A stretch of DNA of 60,242 nt from a virus, in IMG/VR virus record IMGVR_UViG_3300042445_000754, positions 1-60,242 of that record; one strand, given 5' to 3'. The notes under the pieces were generated by a model, which saw only the letters and a list, made by a program, of their open reading frames with translations, searched no databases and was not told where the DNA came from. Each line of letters opens with the position of its first letter. Position 1 is the first letter of the stretch. Below are positions 34,617 through 45,252 of the stretch, one piece after another. The position numbers and the translations under genes are program-made.

Positions 34617-37600
34617 TTAACAAGTTTTTGAATTTTCAGCTAATTTATCTAATCTTGATTTTTTATCAGATGCTTTTGATTTTTCTTTTGCTTCAGCAAG
34701 TGCTGCTGCATCATTTTGAATATCCTTGATAGTATCTTTTGATTCATTAGAATCTTCGATATCTACAGGAGTTATTTCTACATTTGCTTCAGGTTGTGTT
34801 GCTTCCATAGTTGTTTTTTCAAAATTTTCTATAAGTTCTGCTTCAGTAAAATCTCTTGATTCTTCAGTTTTAATATTTTTTAATTTAACTGAATCTTTAC
34901 CTTTTTTCACCACGATTACTTCTTCACCAGCGAAGTCTGTAAAGATAGGATTTTTACTTATAAGATACTCATCCACAGCAATGTTTTGAATAGAAACTAT
35001 TGTTTTTAATTCCTGTAATCTATTAGCATAAGCTTCTCTTATTGCAGCTGTATTCTGATCATTTTTCACAGCATCCAAGAATGCTTTTTCATATACAGTT
35101 TCAATAGTATCTAACGTAGCATTATTTATTTCTTCTACAGAATCTAACACTTCTTCAAACTCTACTGGCTCTTCAAAAGTTTCACTTAAACCTTCTTGTC
35201 TTGCTTGTTTGACAAGGTCTTCAAGTTCCGTTCTTGTAGCTGGTCTAGAAACTCCTTCTGCTGGTTTTCTGCTAGACCTTTCATCCGTAGGTACACTAGT
35301 CCCTTTCTGTACTTCTGTTGATCCTGGCCCGAAGACTTGGTCTGCTGCTTCTTGTTTTTTGCTGATTCTTCCATTCTTAGTTAAATTAATTAATTGCATG
35401 TCATTAAGTAAATCATTCAATGCATTAATTTGATTAGTAATATCATCTACTATGTCTCCACGGTTGATTACACTGTAACCTAATGACTCTAATTTTTTAA
35501 TAGTGTTTTGAGCCCATTTTGTAATAGTGTTGAGATCTGATTTCTTTAAAGCTTGAACACCACTCTCTATCAAAGTATCTAATACTTCAGGGTACTCAGC
35601 ACTCATTATTTCTGTAATTGCTGTACCAATGCTACGTGATAAAGATAAGTTATCTATTGCTTTTAAGTCTTGTGTTTCATTTGCTTTTGTAGCATTTCTA
35701 GTAGCTCTTTGGAAACTATTAGGTAATCTGTTAAGAGCAAAAATAAAAGTATCTGCATTCTCTCCATAGACAAACATTTTTTTGTTTGATTCTGCAAGAG
35801 AAACTCTCTTATTACCTAGTTGTTTAATTTGATCTTGTAGTTTTGCTATTTTAGTAATTAAAGCATCTCTTTTATCAGAATCTACATCTTCTGTAGAGAC
35901 AATGTTACGGAGGTCTCCTATTCTTTGAGACAGTACACCAATTTGTTTATCAATCTTACTGATTGTTTCATCATTAGACATATAACTTAACACAGTTATA
36001 GTTCCAGTTGAATCTCTCAATACATCATATCTTACACCGTTAATGGTTGCAACAGTATCATCATTGTTTGAGAAGGCTGCATTAATTACTTGACCATTTA
36101 CAGTTGATACTTGACCAACGTTTTGTGTTTCTATTACTAAACTTGCACCAGCATCACTTAAAGTCAGCTCACCATTGTATACATTTCTGCTATCTTTTTG
36201 TAATGGATATACTTCAGTAAACCCTTCTGCTGAATTTATTGCATCAGATATTCTTTTAATATCATTCTTTAATGCTTGAAGAGTTTCTTCAGTACCATAT
36301 TCTTTCTCTACTGACAAGTTAGCTTCTAAAGTATCTAATGTAAGCTGTAGTGTTGAGATATCATTATTTACAGTTACCTCTATACCAAAAGCCCCATCAG
36401 GCATTGTTACTAGTTTACCAATACGACCATTCAAAACAATTGGTTTATTGATATTATCAATAAGTTTGTTTTTAGCTGGATCAGATTCTTGTATACCTGG
36501 ATTTGTAGTACTTTCTTTAGCTGCCTCTTTTTTAATAGGTGCTTTAATTTCAGGCGTTGTTTTAGTAATACCGTAGTTTTCAATTTCCGGTAAGTATTCT
36601 AAATCAATTGTGTCTTTTCCATCCTCTACAATAGAAGCAAGCTCAATATCATTGATATAACCATCAATAGTTACATCAATTTCAAACGGCATTAACTTCA
36701 AGTCAGGTGTAATAGCTGTATTGTTATGGAACATGTATCCATATATAGACTGTTGAGCACGGAAATATGTAGACTTATCTTTAAGTTTACCTGTTCCAAA
36801 TGCTGCCCACTTGTCTTTACCTGCAGTTTTAATATCCACAATAGCAACGGATCCATCTTCTCTTACTAAAAGTAAGTCAAGCTCTCCTGTTACACCATTT
36901 CCGTCTCGTAAATTTCTATCAAATAGTTTTACGTTCTCTGATAAAATAGTATATGTACCATCAACTATACCTAGTCTAAATTTAGTAACTATACCACCTG
37001 GGCTGCTAGAAGTAACCGGTGCAAAAAGTTTATCAAAAACTTTTCTGGCCATTACATCTGAGATCTTAACCATTTTACCTTTTATCTCTACTGTAGAATC
37101 ATAATCAAATTCTGAAAAGTTTGATTTAGTTCCTGCATTAGGAGTAAGGAATACTCTGATTAAGTTATCCACCACGTCACCAGCATCTGCAAATTCTCTG
37201 AATGCTGTTCTTGAAACAACATTTTTTAAATTTTCATATGTAGGTTTAGTACCTAAGGCATCCTCAATAGTTTTTAATTTATTCTCAGATCTAAATACTT
37301 TCCATCCACCTTGTGATTGGTAAACTTTTCTTTTAAAAGCTTCCATGAACAAACGTACTCTGTCTTCAGGTACTATATCTGGATCATTAAAGAACTGATT
37401 AAATAAATTTTCAAGAGGAGCAGCAGTAACATTACCGTCTGCATCAACTCCTGGTTTTAATGGGTTGTATATAAATGGATCTTTACCTAACAAGTTTGTT
37501 TCAACTTCTTCAGCAACTTGAGTAGAACGAGCTGGCATAGGATCATTAGGACCTCTATCAGCAAAAGTTCTACCAATTACATTACCATCTTCATCTACTA

Positions 37601-40600
37601 CATCAACAAGTTCCTCTTGTTTGTTAATAACATACTCTTGTATGATATTAATAGTCTGTTCTGCAATGTTTCTGGGCTCTGCAGCAGTTACTCTTGCATT
37701 AAGATATCCTGTTAAACCTTCTATATCATCTTTTATATTAGAAATGTCTTCTGGAGTCAACTGTATAAACTCACCTTTCTTTTTTACATTTGGATACTGA
37801 CCATCTTCTAAAAACTTTTGGAATCTTTTGATGATGCTAGATATAGTGTACGTAGTTGTTTGAGCATTTATCTTTGTAGAAATAAATTTAAGAACAGGTG
37901 GTTGAGCTAATCTCTGAGCTTTAACCAATGCATTCTGTTTTGATTGCTCATTAAAAGAATCAATCAAAGCAGCTTGTGTTTCCAACCAGTTACTTCTAAG
38001 TCTATCATATTCAATAGGGTTGTTTGTCTTAATGTCTAATGGTTCCATTAAAACATTAACCAAATACTCATCAAATAAGGTAGTTATCTCATCTTGAAAC
38101 TCTACATCAAAATCTTCAAATTGAGTTTTAGTTGTATAGTTATCAGGAGTATTCTCATCTATACCTTTCTTTTTAAAATCATTTTTTACTTCAGCAATAA
38201 GTTCATCATATCTGTCATTAATAGCATCTATAGCTTCTTGATAAGCTAAAAACTCTTTTGTTTTTTCTACATCAATAGTTGGAGCTGCCGGTTTTTTACT
38301 TAACTCAGTTTCAATTTCTGCAAGTCTTCCTGCAGCATATTCACCATAGATAGTAGATTTAAGAGCAGCATCTATTCTTGTATTAAATGCTTCTTGTTGA
38401 TCATCTATATCAGAAGTATCATACTTTTGAGACAAGTTAAAAATATTTCTATTTTTATCTTTATCATTCTTTTGTATTTCTTCTTGCTGACTAAAAAATT
38501 CTTGAGCATTAAGACCTTGTTTTTCTAAAACTTCTGTAGCAAGAACTTCAGCAGCTGCTTGAACATCTACATAATTATCAGAAGCTAATTTATCAATAGC
38601 TTTTGTAACTAATTCTTTTTCTTGCTCAAGTGCTTTACGTTCTTCCTCTGTAAGTTCCTCACTAGCAATACGTTCTGATTCTTGTTGTAAGTATTCTTCT
38701 TCAGTTAAACCGTATTTTTCTTTAAACTTATTATCGTATTTAGAACGTTCAGCATTTAATAACTCACCTCTTTCATTTTCAAGAGTTTGAATTCTTTTAT
38801 CAAGTACTTGTTTTTGTGTAAGAGGATCACCAGCAGGTTTCTTTTCTGCAAGTTCTGCAGCTTTTATAAATATTCCAATGTAATCTTCATACAAGATAGA
38901 ACCTTTGTTAATCATTCTGTTATTTGTAACATCAATGAAGTATTCCGGTAAATATCTTGGATCTTGTGACCACTTAGAAAATTCTTCTAGATCAACAAAT
39001 ATTCCTTGATCAGCTAACGTATTTAATAAAGTATTTTTTTCAATAGCTGATATCTCTTGATTTACAATATCTCTAACAATTTCTTCTCTGTTATTATATA
39101 GATCCTTCATGAATTTGAAGTTTCTCATAATGTGTTCATAGAAGTCTCTTGGATTAGACAGTAAATTTACATGTTCAGCAAGTCTTGCTGACTCATTTTT
39201 TAATATATGTGTATCAAGTAAACTATCAAATAAATCATCAATACCACCAATGTTCTGCAACTCTTGTTCTAATTGCATTCTTTTTTCATTACTACCAGCT
39301 AGACCATTTAACAAATCAGAAAATGCTTCTTTGTAGTCTAAAAACTCATTGCTTTCTCCATTGTCGTATTGTTTAACAATTTGATCTATGCTTGCTAAAG
39401 AAGCATCAGTATCAGACATGTCTGGATTCTCTCTTAATATCTCATTTTTAATATTTTCAAGTAAAGTTTTATTGACAAATAAGTCTACAAGACTTTCTTG
39501 TCTCTCTTGGAAGTTGGAATATAACTCAAGAAGTTCTCTTTTTCTAGAAGCTTCTGCAATTGATTCTGAAGTATTAAAACCTTCTAAGTTTTCTATTTCA
39601 GTTTTCAACATCTCAACCTCTCGTTGTAATTTGTTAGGCTCAGTTAATGTTGTAAAGTCAGTAAAATTAGATTCTTTTATAGCAGATAAAGAAGCTAGGG
39701 TTTCATATAATTTCTTTTCTCTTTTAACATTGTTATCAAATGACTCATGTAAGAAAACATAGTTATACAAAGCTTGATTATATGCTTTATTATAAATCTC
39801 AGCCATTCTATATTGCTCAGTATCCTTTTCATAGTCATCTAAGTTGGCCATAAATTTCATTTTGGACTTAGCATTATCCCATCTAGTAGCAATTTTCTTA
39901 GCATTTTCCAATGACTGATCAAATCTTTCTAGTGCTTTAACACCTTGACCTGGAGCTAAACTCCATGCTTCTTCAAGATCAGTTGGAGAAGCTTGTTTAT
40001 AACCTTCGTAATGTTTTAAGAAAGAGTTAAAGGTTCCGTTTTGTAATGAACCTAATACTGCAGATTGAAATGCAGCAAACTCAGTATCTCTAATTTCTTT
40101 TGTTGTATGATTTTCTGGATCATCTATTACTTTACCTAACAGAGATTGATTAACATAGTTGTTGATTCTATTGTCAAAGAAATACTGTGGATTTTTATAC
40201 ATAGTATTTAATTGATCTACAACTGTATCAGCTAATTCTTCTCTGCTATCTAAGTACTCTTTATATGAAGCATCTTTTTTAAGATAATCATTGTAACCAA
40301 CCGTTGCATATTTTTTAATATGACCCGGAGCCTGTAAGATAGAGCCCATTAAAAACCCTGATAAAAATGTCTCAAGACCTTGAGAACTAAATTGTTTTTT
40401 AACTGAGTCTCCTAATAAAGCAGCACCGTATCTAAAACTTCTTGCATCAGGATTATTATAAGTATCTACATAATAATTTTGTGTAGCTTCTTGTAAAACA
40501 TCTTGAGCTAACTCTTGACCACCTTCTACTACGTTTGCTTTAAAATAATTTAAACCAACTTTACCATATGTAGCAGGTTTAGCTAAAGACTTTATTGCAT

Positions 40601-42008
40601 TAGCTAAGTTTACTCTTTGTTTAACAAAAGCTCCTTCTAATGCAGTTTTTCCTGGTTGAAAAAGAATTTGAAAATCTTTCCCTACATTAGTAACTACTTT
40701 ACCAAAAGCAAACTTTGGTGCACCTTTTAAGAAACTAGCATTTGTAATTGAAGGAAACACAAGTTTATTAGAAAGAAATATAAGAGCAGAGTTAGAAGCT
40801 GTATTTAAAAAAGCACCTTCAGATGCTTGTCTCATCATACTTTCTTGTTCTTCTAAACTTGGCCCTTGACCATTATGATCTTGAACAAATTTATTGTACA
40901 ATCTATCATATGTCTGATATCTTGTAAAACCTCCTTCAAGTTTACCTTCAGAAAGAGCCATGTTTAAGTTCATCATATCATGCCACAAAGCACCTGCCGT
41001 TGTTGCACTTCTTGCTATGTTAGTTATGTTGTCTGTATTCTTTAACTGATTGTATGCTTGTAATGTATTCTGTAAAGGATTAATAAAATTACCAAAATGT
41101 TTAGCAGAAGATCCAAACAACTCTTTAGCTTTACTTAAGTTGGAATAGTTCTTTACACTTGCTAATAGTTCTTTTGTTCCTTTAGTTGCTTCTACTAATG
41201 ATTTAGGGAGGCTCCCTAATTTGTTTAAGAATGTAGTACCACCTTCAACAGCTCCTGTAGCAGCATTTCCACCACTAAATAAACTACCTATCAAAGCTCC
41301 TTCTACAGCACCTTCCATTAGGATACCCATGGAATAAGCTGCTGAGTTAAATAAGTTTACTGTAAACCCACCTAAACCACCTTTTGAGGATGCTCCAATA
41401 GCATTATAGTATTCATAGTCTCTTGCACTTTCAGGATCTGCATCAAATAAACCATTACCTTGTACTATACTTTGGTAAGATTTAATAGGATCCATGAAAC
41501 CTTTAGTCAACATTGGCCATGCAGAATGTGTTGCCCATCTAGTCAAGTCATCTCCAAATGTTGTGTTTTGATTGAAAAGAGCTTCATTATCAATAAGTGG
41601 ATGAAATCCAATCTTATTAAATGTTTCTTGACCATAACCTTTATACCTTGCTCTGAATGTACCTTTAGGAGATGCATCAAAAGCATAAGGTTCAGCATAA
41701 TTACTTACATCTGAAACACTGTTTATACCAGCCATACCTTTGTCAAGCATAGCTCCAAAACCACCTTGACTAACACCATTTACTGAAGATGCTTTAACAG
41801 ATGATGGATAATAATCAGGAGATACACCTGATGTATTATCTTTAATGTAGTTTGTAGGATTAGCAAAATTATCTTTCCAATTTACTTTTGGAGCAAGTGG
41901 TTGATCTACTGATGCTGGATTTAAGAAATCACTTTCAGCCATCAACTGATTAAAAGCAGATGGTTGATTGTTTAAATTCTCTACAGTATTTAAGGTTTCT
42001 TCAGCCAT
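34617..42008 (-). CDS. giant virion protein with PD-(D/E)XK nuclease core
   Basis: 2463 aa. The N-terminal 300 residues include Gly/Ala-rich, possibly membrane-active segments (GILMEGAVEGALIGSLFSGG). The central 1000 residues are highly charged and helical, probably coiled coil. Around 1700-1760 is a nuclease core: Asp1711 in GELDLLLVREDG, then Asp1725-Ile-Lys1727 in VAIVDIKTAG, with a QQSIYGYMF helix behind it. This is the layout of PD-(D/E)XK restriction-like nucleases. The C-terminal 400 residues are low-complexity and acidic. It is transcribed just ahead of the virion RNA polymerase gene (1-nt gap). A nuclease injected with the genome could attack host DNA or process phage DNA; this is inference. 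Confidence 0.8.
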   Translation of the reverse strand: MAEETLNTVENLNNQPSAFNQLMAESDFLNPASVDQPLAPKVNWKDNFANPTNYIKDNTSGVSPDYYPSSVKASSVNGVSQGGFGAMLDKGMAGINSVSDVSNYAEPYAFDASPKGTFRARYKGYGQETFNKIGFHPLIDNEALFNQNTTFGDDLTRWATHSAWPMLTKGFMDPIKSYQSIVQGNGLFDADPESARDYEYYNAIGASSKGGLGGFTVNLFNSAAYSMGILMEGAVEGALIGSLFSGGNAATGAVEGGTTFLNKLGSLPKSLVEATKGTKELLASVKNYSNLSKAKELFGSSAKHFGNFINPLQNTLQAYNQLKNTDNITNIARSATTAGALWHDMMNLNMALSEGKLEGGFTRYQTYDRLYNKFVQDHNGQGPSLEEQESMMRQASEGAFLNTASNSALIFLSNKLVFPSITNASFLKGAPKFAFGKVVTNVGKDFQILFQPGKTALEGAFVKQRVNLANAIKSLAKPATYGKVGLNYFKANVVEGGQELAQDVLQEATQNYYVDTYNNPDARSFRYGAALLGDSVKKQFSSQGLETFLSGFLMGSILQAPGHIKKYATVGYNDYLKKDASYKEYLDSREELADTVVDQLNTMYKNPQYFFDNRINNYVNQSLLGKVIDDPENHTTKEIRDTEFAAFQSAVLGSLQNGTFNSFLKHYEGYKQASPTDLEEAWSLAPGQGVKALERFDQSLENAKKIATRWDNAKSKMKFMANLDDYEKDTEQYRMAEIYNKAYNQALYNYVFLHESFDNNVKREKKLYETLASLSAIKESNFTDFTTLTEPNKLQREVEMLKTEIENLEGFNTSESIAEASRKRELLELYSNFQERQESLVDLFVNKTLLENIKNEILRENPDMSDTDASLASIDQIVKQYDNGESNEFLDYKEAFSDLLNGLAGSNEKRMQLEQELQNIGGIDDLFDSLLDTHILKNESARLAEHVNLLSNPRDFYEHIMRNFKFMKDLYNNREEIVRDIVNQEISAIEKNTLLNTLADQGIFVDLEEFSKWSQDPRYLPEYFIDVTNNRMINKGSILYEDYIGIFIKAAELAEKKPAGDPLTQKQVLDKRIQTLENERGELLNAERSKYDNKFKEKYGLTEEEYLQQESERIASEELTEEERKALEQEKELVTKAIDKLASDNYVDVQAAAEVLATEVLEKQGLNAQEFFSQQEEIQKNDKDKNRNIFNLSQKYDTSDIDDQQEAFNTRIDAALKSTIYGEYAAGRLAEIETELSKKPAAPTIDVEKTKEFLAYQEAIDAINDRYDELIAEVKNDFKKKGIDENTPDNYTTKTQFEDFDVEFQDEITTLFDEYLVNVLMEPLDIKTNNPIEYDRLRSNWLETQAALIDSFNEQSKQNALVKAQRLAQPPVLKFISTKINAQTTTYTISSIIKRFQKFLEDGQYPNVKKKGEFIQLTPEDISNIKDDIEGLTGYLNARVTAAEPRNIAEQTINIIQEYVINKQEELVDVVDEDGNVIGRTFADRGPNDPMPARSTQVAEEVETNLLGKDPFIYNPLKPGVDADGNVTAAPLENLFNQFFNDPDIVPEDRVRLFMEAFKRKVYQSQGGWKVFRSENKLKTIEDALGTKPTYENLKNVVSRTAFREFADAGDVVDNLIRVFLTPNAGTKSNFSEFDYDSTVEIKGKMVKISDVMARKVFDKLFAPVTSSSPGGIVTKFRLGIVDGTYTILSENVKLFDRNLRDGNGVTGELDLLLVREDGSVAIVDIKTAGKDKWAAFGTGKLKDKSTYFRAQQSIYGYMFHNNTAITPDLKLMPFEIDVTIDGYINDIELASIVEDGKDTIDLEYLPEIENYGITKTTPEIKAPIKKEAAKESTTNPGIQESDPAKNKLIDNINKPIVLNGRIGKLVTMPDGAFGIEVTVNNDISTLQLTLDTLEANLSVEKEYGTEETLQALKNDIKRISDAINSAEGFTEVYPLQKDSRNVYNGELTLSDAGASLVIETQNVGQVSTVNGQVINAAFSNNDDTVATINGVRYDVLRDSTGTITVLSYMSNDETISKIDKQIGVLSQRIGDLRNIVSTEDVDSDKRDALITKIAKLQDQIKQLGNKRVSLAESNKKMFVYGENADTFIFALNRLPNSFQRATRNATKANETQDLKAIDNLSLSRSIGTAITEIMSAEYPEVLDTLIESGVQALKKSDLNTITKWAQNTIKKLESLGYSVINRGDIVDDITNQINALNDLLNDMQLINLTKNGRISKKQEAADQVFGPGSTEVQKGTSVPTDERSSRKPAEGVSRPATRTELEDLVKQARQEGLSETFEEPVEFEEVLDSVEEINNATLDTIETVYEKAFLDAVKNDQNTAAIREAYANRLQELKTIVSIQNIAVDEYLISKNPIFTDFAGEEVIVVKKGKDSVKLKNIKTEESRDFTEAELIENFEKTTMEATQPEANVEITPVDIEDSNESKDTIKDIQNDAAALAEAKEKSKASDKKSRLDKLAENSKTC

Positions 42009-42013
42009 TTCAA

Positions 42014-45000
42014 TTATTTATTATATTGCCAAAAAGGACTATTAGTTATACCACTGAAATTTTGTTGAGCATTTTGAATAGCTTTTTGATCCCCTGCTTG
42101 GTGGATTCTTCTAAACATATCAAAGTTCATACTAGCTGCTTGATTTAAAATTGAATTCATACTTTGTTCTTTTCCTTCAATTTCTCTACCACTTTTAACA
42201 TCTACACCAAAATATTTGTAATGTGTTTTTTTAGATCCATCAGGCATCATCTCATAAAACTCTCCAACACCTGAGTAATCTCCAACACCTGGAGTTTTCT
42301 CAATGGTATATTTACCATTACCAGAAGGATCAGTATATTTAATTGGTCCCTGTCTTAGGAGGACTTCTGTAGGAGTTGGGAACTGTTTTGAAAATAATGG
42401 ATTGCTATCCCAGATATTTTTTGGTGCAATAAATGTAAGACCATTTTGGTAAATAGCATCAATTTTATTTTTAAGAGCTTTTTCATCTCCACCATCTGAC
42501 ATACCTTTAATTACTTTTTCAATTACATCTCTTGGAGCTGTAAGTTTCATAGAACCTAACTTTGTGCTTTCCATTGACATAGTTGTAGCATGAACCATAA
42601 AAGGTTTCAGTTCAGGATCTGAATTTAATCTTGATTGAAGTTCTCTTACAATAGCTGTTGCTTCATTTTGTGTAACACCAGTATTATCCCATTCTTCATC
42701 TGAACCAGGTAATTTGTTTCCATTAATGGAAATTCTAAATTTATTTTTATCTTGATTCCAGTTTGTACTTAAAATAGTACTAAACATTTGAGAGGCTGAT
42801 TGATTTCCTGGATCCCAAGCAATACCTGGAGCAACTATCATAGTACCAGTCTCTGCAGCTAAAGCCACTTTATTACCAGATCTTTGAGTTCCACTAATAG
42901 GATATATTTGTAAACCTGTTTCAGGATTCATGTCTTTTGCAAGTTCTTCAAATGATTGATCAAATACATCAGATACCCAAGAAGCTTTGTCTTTTACATT
43001 TTCTCTACCATCACCAATCATTCTAGGTAATGCTGTTAATGGAACAACATAATTGTACCATTTTGATTCAGCTTTTTGATTTGTAGATTTACCAATACTA
43101 AAACCAAGAATAGCTGATATTTGTGCATCTACTTCAGGAGCCATAGCTTTAAACTCATCTGTATTACCATGACTATCTAAAGCATATTTAGACATCATTA
43201 AGTTTACAGCTTGTTGAATTTTAGCATCATTTATATTTCTATATGTTTCTGGATCTTTACTTTTTACATTCTGTACAATATAATTTATATCCTGTGTAAA
43301 TTTAGTTCTGATTTTATCATAGTTATTATTTCTAACAACATTCAATGCATCATCAGTTCTAGCAAGTTGATCTAGTTTGATCATTGATTGATCTCTGAAA
43401 TACTCTTGTGCTAAACCACTTCCAGAGTGTGTAGCAGTCCAACTTTGCATCAAGTTATTTACGTTATAAATTTGACCAGAGTTAACTGTTCTAGCTGTAA
43501 AACCATTAGGATCAGATTTATATCCACTCCAAATTTGATTCCATACTTTTACAATATCTGGTTTGTAATTCTTACTTCCTTCTTTTAGAATTCTTTTTGC
43601 AGTTGGTTCACTTGGATTTAATTTCAATACAAATTGAGCTAACTGAGCAGCAGTAAATGAATCACTAGTTACACCATTATTAATAAACTTCATTAAGTTA
43701 TTCACTGGTTCAGTAGCATTCTGACTGATCATTTGATCTCTCATGTATTTATTTGCTGCATCAAGAGACATTTCTTCAGCTGTAGTTCCATCTGGTGTAA
43801 CCATATTGATGTTAAAGCCTTGACTTTGAGGATTGGTATTTAATTGACCATCTTTAGTAAAGCCCCAGTATCCTTTTTTAACATTATAGTCAACAGCTTT
43901 TTGATACATTTTTGCTTGATTTGCTCTGTCTATTTCAGACTCTCTATCAAGATGTGCTTGTTGTTGTCTTGCTCTAGCATGTTTATCTCTTAAAAATTCT
44001 AGACCTACAGGATTAGCTTTGTATTCAATCTCTTGATTAATTGTTGCATAATCATTGGATGCTCTCATTATATCTTGCTCTGCATTAACAGAAGCAAATC
44101 CAGCATCTACTTTTAATCTAGCTAACTCAATATCACTTAAAATATCTTCATCATAACCTTGAGTTGTACCAGTAGATTGTTTGTCATTAATTTGATCATT
44201 TAATTTTTTTGCATCATCTGCTACAGCAGTATTTACTTTTAATGCTTGATTAAGTCTATCAGCATATGATAATTGTTGAGGATTAACATTACCATTGTTT
44301 ACATCTTTTTCAAGATTACCTTGTAAACTTTTAGTAGTACTTAAATCATCTTGAGCTTTAACATTTTTATCAGAAGCATAATTTTTTAACCAATCATATT
44401 TTTCTTTAATGTATTGTTTCTCTGCTTCTAATTTATTACCACCAAACTTTTCTGCATTTTGATTAGCATAAGTCATTCTTTCTACAAATGCTTTTTCTCT
44501 ATACATATCTTGAATATCCGGTCTATTTGTATATTCAGCTAAAAACATATTTTGAAGAGTAGGTAAAATCAACTCTCCATTTTTCTTTCTTACTAAATAT
44601 AAACCTGATTGGTCTGGTACTTGAGATACAGCTCCAACATTATACTTCTTAGCAAGATCCATATACTCTTGATATGCATTAACAAAAGGAGTATACTGTG
44701 CATTAGTCATATTTAAAGTACCCTCTAAATCAGCATCCTTAAACATTTGTCTTCTTAACTCTAAACCTTGGATACCAAGAGGCCACCATTGTTTTCTTTG
44801 TTTATCATCTTGTGAGGTTTTCAATGCATTAGCTGAGTTGTAAGTATTCTTCCAATTTTTAGTCCAAGCCATATCTTTCATTAAGTACTTGTCTTCATAG
44901 AAAGGTTTGAATACTTGCATAGCTTGATTTACATTCTGCTCTAGAGAAAGGTCAAGTCCGGATACTCTTTTTAGATTGAAGTCTATTTGTTTTAATAGTT

Positions 45001-45196
45001 CATCTTTCTTCTTGATATTTAAATCATGTGTTAAGTCAGCACCATAGAGTTGACCATATAGATTATTTAAGGATTGCCAGTTTGTATCATACTGAGTTTG
45101 TTTTGTCTGCATGACATTTCCATAGAAATTTAAGTCAGGCTGAAACGGCTGATAATCTGGTATATAATCTGTAACCCCTTGTAAATACGTTGCCAT
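42014..45196 (-). CDS. crAss-like virion cargo/structural protein
   Basis: 1060 aa. The N-terminus MATYLQGVTDYIPDYQPFQP with the following NFYGNVMQTKQTQYD is, from memory, a strongly conserved signature of a crAss-like virion protein. The body is helical, Gln/Asn-rich and charged, without Cys modules or the GG motifs of the next four proteins. The C-terminus is FSGITNSPFWQYNK. I infer an internal (cargo) virion protein from family memory and position; no enzymatic motif is visible. The 56 nt upstream are AT-rich. Confidence 0.75.
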   Translation of the reverse strand: MATYLQGVTDYIPDYQPFQPDLNFYGNVMQTKQTQYDTNWQSLNNLYGQLYGADLTHDLNIKKKDELLKQIDFNLKRVSGLDLSLEQNVNQAMQVFKPFYEDKYLMKDMAWTKNWKNTYNSANALKTSQDDKQRKQWWPLGIQGLELRRQMFKDADLEGTLNMTNAQYTPFVNAYQEYMDLAKKYNVGAVSQVPDQSGLYLVRKKNGELILPTLQNMFLAEYTNRPDIQDMYREKAFVERMTYANQNAEKFGGNKLEAEKQYIKEKYDWLKNYASDKNVKAQDDLSTTKSLQGNLEKDVNNGNVNPQQLSYADRLNQALKVNTAVADDAKKLNDQINDKQSTGTTQGYDEDILSDIELARLKVDAGFASVNAEQDIMRASNDYATINQEIEYKANPVGLEFLRDKHARARQQQAHLDRESEIDRANQAKMYQKAVDYNVKKGYWGFTKDGQLNTNPQSQGFNINMVTPDGTTAEEMSLDAANKYMRDQMISQNATEPVNNLMKFINNGVTSDSFTAAQLAQFVLKLNPSEPTAKRILKEGSKNYKPDIVKVWNQIWSGYKSDPNGFTARTVNSGQIYNVNNLMQSWTATHSGSGLAQEYFRDQSMIKLDQLARTDDALNVVRNNNYDKIRTKFTQDINYIVQNVKSKDPETYRNINDAKIQQAVNLMMSKYALDSHGNTDEFKAMAPEVDAQISAILGFSIGKSTNQKAESKWYNYVVPLTALPRMIGDGRENVKDKASWVSDVFDQSFEELAKDMNPETGLQIYPISGTQRSGNKVALAAETGTMIVAPGIAWDPGNQSASQMFSTILSTNWNQDKNKFRISINGNKLPGSDEEWDNTGVTQNEATAIVRELQSRLNSDPELKPFMVHATTMSMESTKLGSMKLTAPRDVIEKVIKGMSDGGDEKALKNKIDAIYQNGLTFIAPKNIWDSNPLFSKQFPTPTEVLLRQGPIKYTDPSGNGKYTIEKTPGVGDYSGVGEFYEMMPDGSKKTHYKYFGVDVKSGREIEGKEQSMNSILNQAASMNFDMFRRIHQAGDQKAIQNAQQNFSGITNSPFWQYNK

Positions 45197-45252
45197 AATT
45201 TATCTTTGTGTAAATCTATTAAAATTTTTTAAGTTTACTAAACCTATAAAGT

